Shown here piece after piece: positions 5,913-6,631 of a DNA stretch of 6,631 bases (position 1 is the first letter of the stretch; the number at the start of each line of letters is the position of its first letter). Source of the stretch: Nitrospira bacterium HGW-Nitrospira-1 (GTDB lineage Bacteria; Nitrospirota; Thermodesulfovibrionia; Thermodesulfovibrionales; UBA6898). The DNA is taken from contig PGYF01000056.1 in NCBI GenBank assembly GCA_002839535.1, forward strand, positions 1-6,631, read 5' to 3'. Below the pieces are notes generated by a model. It searched no databases. It was not told the origin of the DNA and worked only from the letters and a program-made list of their open reading frames with translations. The translations under genes were made by a program, and so were the position numbers.

Positions 5913-6302
5913 TTATGCGTGTCTATCTTTGTTATACTGTATCGCTATGTCATACGAAATACTTGCATGGTCAGAAGAATGGGTATCGGTTTTTCCACGA
6001 CAAACAATATCCCCCTTTTTCACCTTCTTATGGGTGGAAACCATGTCGGCAATTACAGAAGTCAGGTCAAAACCGCCTCCATTACAGCCTTTTATCATAC
6101 AATCCATCTCAAAATAGGCATAAGAGGCAGGGAAGATATTTATCGTACACAGCATAAGAACAGGATTTGGTCCTTTCTGATAATATGTCATATGGATTAC
6201 AATGCCTGCAACCTGAGGGAACCGTTCTGAAACCAGACCCGCAGCAAACCTGCTTTGCTTTTTTAATGCCATCTTTGCAGCATACTTATTTCTATTAGTC
6301 AT
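5913..6302 (-). CDS. Conserved-type hypothetical protein, 129 aa, with Cys/Gly-rich motif
   Basis: No function can be named. The 129-aa product opens MTNRNKYAAKMALKKQSRFAAG, a basic and probably helical segment. A hydrophobic strand-like region follows (about 31-62: VAGIVIHMTYYQKG, PNPVLM, TINIFPASYAYF). Then come MDCMIKGCNGGGFDL (66-80), with C68 and C73, an amphipathic helix (81-95), and VKKGDIVCRGK with C101. HASISYDIAIQYNK (112-125) closes it. The alternation of strands, the ordered Cys residues and His112 suggest a compact soluble, perhaps metal-binding domain. It resembles small uncharacterised proteins I recall from Desulfobacterota and Nitrospirota. The frame extends upstream to an ATG at 6383, but that lies inside a terminator stem. 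The ATG at 6302 is preferred, although its AGAGAAG site (3 nt away) is weak. Confidence 0.75.
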   Translation of the reverse strand: MTNRNKYAAKMALKKQSRFAAGLVSERFPQVAGIVIHMTYYQKGPNPVLMLCTINIFPASYAYFEMDCMIKGCNGGGFDLTSVIADMVSTHKKVKKGDIVCRGKTDTHSSDHASISYDIAIQYNKDRHA

Positions 6303-6323
6303 TATCTTCTCTAAAATAAATAT

Positions 6324-6349
6324 CCCCCTCGAGTGCAGCAGCAAGGGGG
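6324..6349 (-). promoter_or_regulatory. GC-rich hairpin just upstream of the 129-aa gene
   Basis: On the - strand CCCCCTTG (6349-6342) pairs with CGAGGGGG (6331-6324), 8 pairs including one G-U, around a 10-nt loop. The A/T-rich ATATTTATTTTAG that follows leads directly to the start codon. The T-rich sequence is interrupted, so this is a poor terminator. It could shape the leader or the ribosome binding site, since GAGGGGG is itself Shine-Dalgarno-like but about 20 nt from the ATG. Confidence 0.35.
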
Positions 6350-6371
6350 GCGCCGCAGAAATCGCCTTAAT

Positions 6372-6407
6372 AAAAAAGACCACAAAGCTAAAAGTCTTTG
6401 CGGCCTT
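6372..6407 (-). terminator. Intrinsic terminator on the - strand
   Basis: On the - strand AAGGCCGCAAAG (6407-6396) pairs with CTTTGTGGTCTT (6387-6376), 12 pairs including two G-U, around an 8-nt loop ACTTTTAG. A run of six T follows at 6377-6372. The other strand has no T-run after the stem, so it acts on leftward transcription only. The 129-aa gene starts about 70 bp downstream. The terminator therefore either ends a gene to the right of the window or lies in the leader of the small gene pair as an attenuator. Confidence 0.7.
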
Positions 6408-6542
6408 ACCAGTTCAAAAACTTCTGAAACTCTGTGTTTAGAATGGCATATTCGCCTATAAAAAATCAATCGCTCATTTTTCGGGATTTTGCATTTTTTG
6501 GGTTTAAGAGTCTTATTCTGTTTTTTATGGTATCGTGAAGAA

Positions 6543-6563
6543 CCCTGTGCCAAGAGCACAGGG
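6543..6563. other. Perfect 8-bp GC hairpin
   Basis: CCCTGTGC (6543-6550) and GCACAGGG (6556-6563) form a perfect stem with a 5-nt loop. On the - strand it is followed by TTCTTC, a weak pyrimidine stretch, and on the + strand by CGTCAAAA. It could be a modest - strand terminator for a gene to the right, or part of a structured leader. No gene adjoins it in the window. Confidence 0.45.
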
Positions 6564-6586
6564 CGTCAAAAGTCAAAACAAATTTA

Positions 6587-6631
6587 TTCTGTCATTCTCC
6601 GGCTTGACCCCCGCATCAAGCATGCCCTCTG
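6587..6631. repeat. Possible edge of a dispersed palindromic repeat (truncated by window end)
   Basis: TTCTGTCATTCTCCGGCTTGACCC begins a stretch that resembles the GTCATTCC...CGGCTTG class of intergenic repeats common in many proteobacterial and Nitrospirota genomes. In those, a matching inverted arm ends in GGAATGACAG. Only one arm is visible, and the sequence runs off the window, so the assignment rests on resemblance alone. Confidence 0.3.

Larger units (their letters stand above)
6303..6631. other. Gene-free 329-bp region upstream of the - strand gene pair
   Basis: No convincing coding frame is present on either strand. The longer open frames have no ribosome binding site and resemble no protein I know. 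Structural content, read leftward on the - strand, is a repeat-like edge (about 6587-6631), a GC hairpin (6543-6563), an A/T-rich stretch without clear promoter hexamers (6408-6540), an intrinsic terminator (6372-6407) and a second hairpin (6324-6349) ending 21 bp before the 129-aa gene. The succession could be an untranslated leader with attenuation, or a terminator of a gene outside the window followed by the promoter of the pair. Confidence 0.5.

Noticed and set aside
5729..6157. A 142-codon + strand frame across the small - strand genes
   Set aside because: It is antisense to two better-supported genes. Its product is a run of Leu/Phe/Ser produced by reading A/G-rich coding sequence backwards, and no ribosome binding site precedes it.
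6303..6383. N-terminal extension of the 129-aa protein to the ATG at 6383
   Set aside because: The extension would run through the terminator stem and the GC hairpin, its start lies inside the terminator, and the extra 27 residues look unlike a conserved N-terminus. The internal ATG at 6302 fits better.
6443..6538. A 31-codon hydrophobic frame on the + strand (MAYSPIKNQS...)
   Set aside because: There is no ribosome binding site, the hydrophobicity comes from T-rich DNA, and no neighbour or motif supports it as a gene or a toxin-like peptide.
6408..6540. A possible c-di-GMP-type riboswitch suggested by GCCGCAAAGAC near the terminator
   Set aside because: The other conserved elements of that class (the tetraloop-receptor arrangement and the GGCAAACC-like segment) are not visible, and the matching bases are explained by the terminator stem.
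6311..6559. An 82-codon - strand frame
   Set aside because: It spans the hairpins and terminator, has no ribosome binding site, and its basic, Cys-rich product looks random.
1..6631. CRISPR array, tRNA or rRNA genes
   Set aside because: No regularly spaced repeats beyond the two copies at 50-92, and no tRNA-like cloverleaf or rRNA sequence was seen on either strand.

Overview
The window carries a complete six-gene rnf operon on the + strand, in the order rnfC-rnfD-rnfG-rnfE-rnfA-rnfB (195-5673). It encodes a membrane-bound ferredoxin:NAD+ oxidoreductase. A convergent pair of small genes on the - strand follows (6302 down to 5736). The CDGEAB order, the long RnfB with many Fe-S motifs, the strong purine-rich ribosome binding sites and the intermediate base composition point to an anaerobic bacterium. 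The intergenic palindromes suggest Nitrospirota (Thermodesulfovibrionia-like) or Desulfobacterota, but this placement is an inference and is not decisive.

Layout. Positions 1-99 look like the tail of a mobile element: a possible ORF end, then two identical 18-bp repeats 25 bp apart. Positions 100-194 are the rnfC leader, with two perfect 17-bp palindromes and a good Shine-Dalgarno site. rnfC and rnfD are separated by 102 bp holding a long imperfect inverted repeat. rnfD/rnfG (4 bp) and rnfG/rnfE (23 bp) overlap, rnfE/rnfA are 14 bp apart, and rnfA/rnfB are 59 bp apart with an mRNA hairpin between them. A stem-loop without a U-tract lies between the converging rnfB and - strand genes. The - strand pair is a 129-aa protein of a conserved type without assigned function and a 49-aa Lys/Arg/Glu-rich protein starting at TTG. 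Upstream of the pair, 6303-6631 has no gene but holds a clear - strand intrinsic terminator, two hairpins and what looks like the edge of a dispersed repeat.

How the genes work together. RnfB accepts electrons from reduced ferredoxin on the cytoplasmic side. RnfA and RnfE form the membrane core that passes electrons across. RnfG and RnfD carry covalently bound FMN, and RnfC returns electrons to NAD+. Electron flow is coupled to Na+ or H+ export, and the complex can run in reverse to make reduced ferredoxin. No flavin transferase (apbE) is present in the window, so flavinylation must depend on a gene elsewhere.

Most worth a second look: RnfE has only one cysteine, with Ala114 where the family usually has its second intramembrane cluster ligand; RnfB has seven recognisable Fe-S motifs and an extra N-terminal hydrophobic segment; and the small - strand gene pair sits behind a possible attenuation-type leader. 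I see no wholly new multi-gene system. Most of the window is a well-understood energy-conservation operon.
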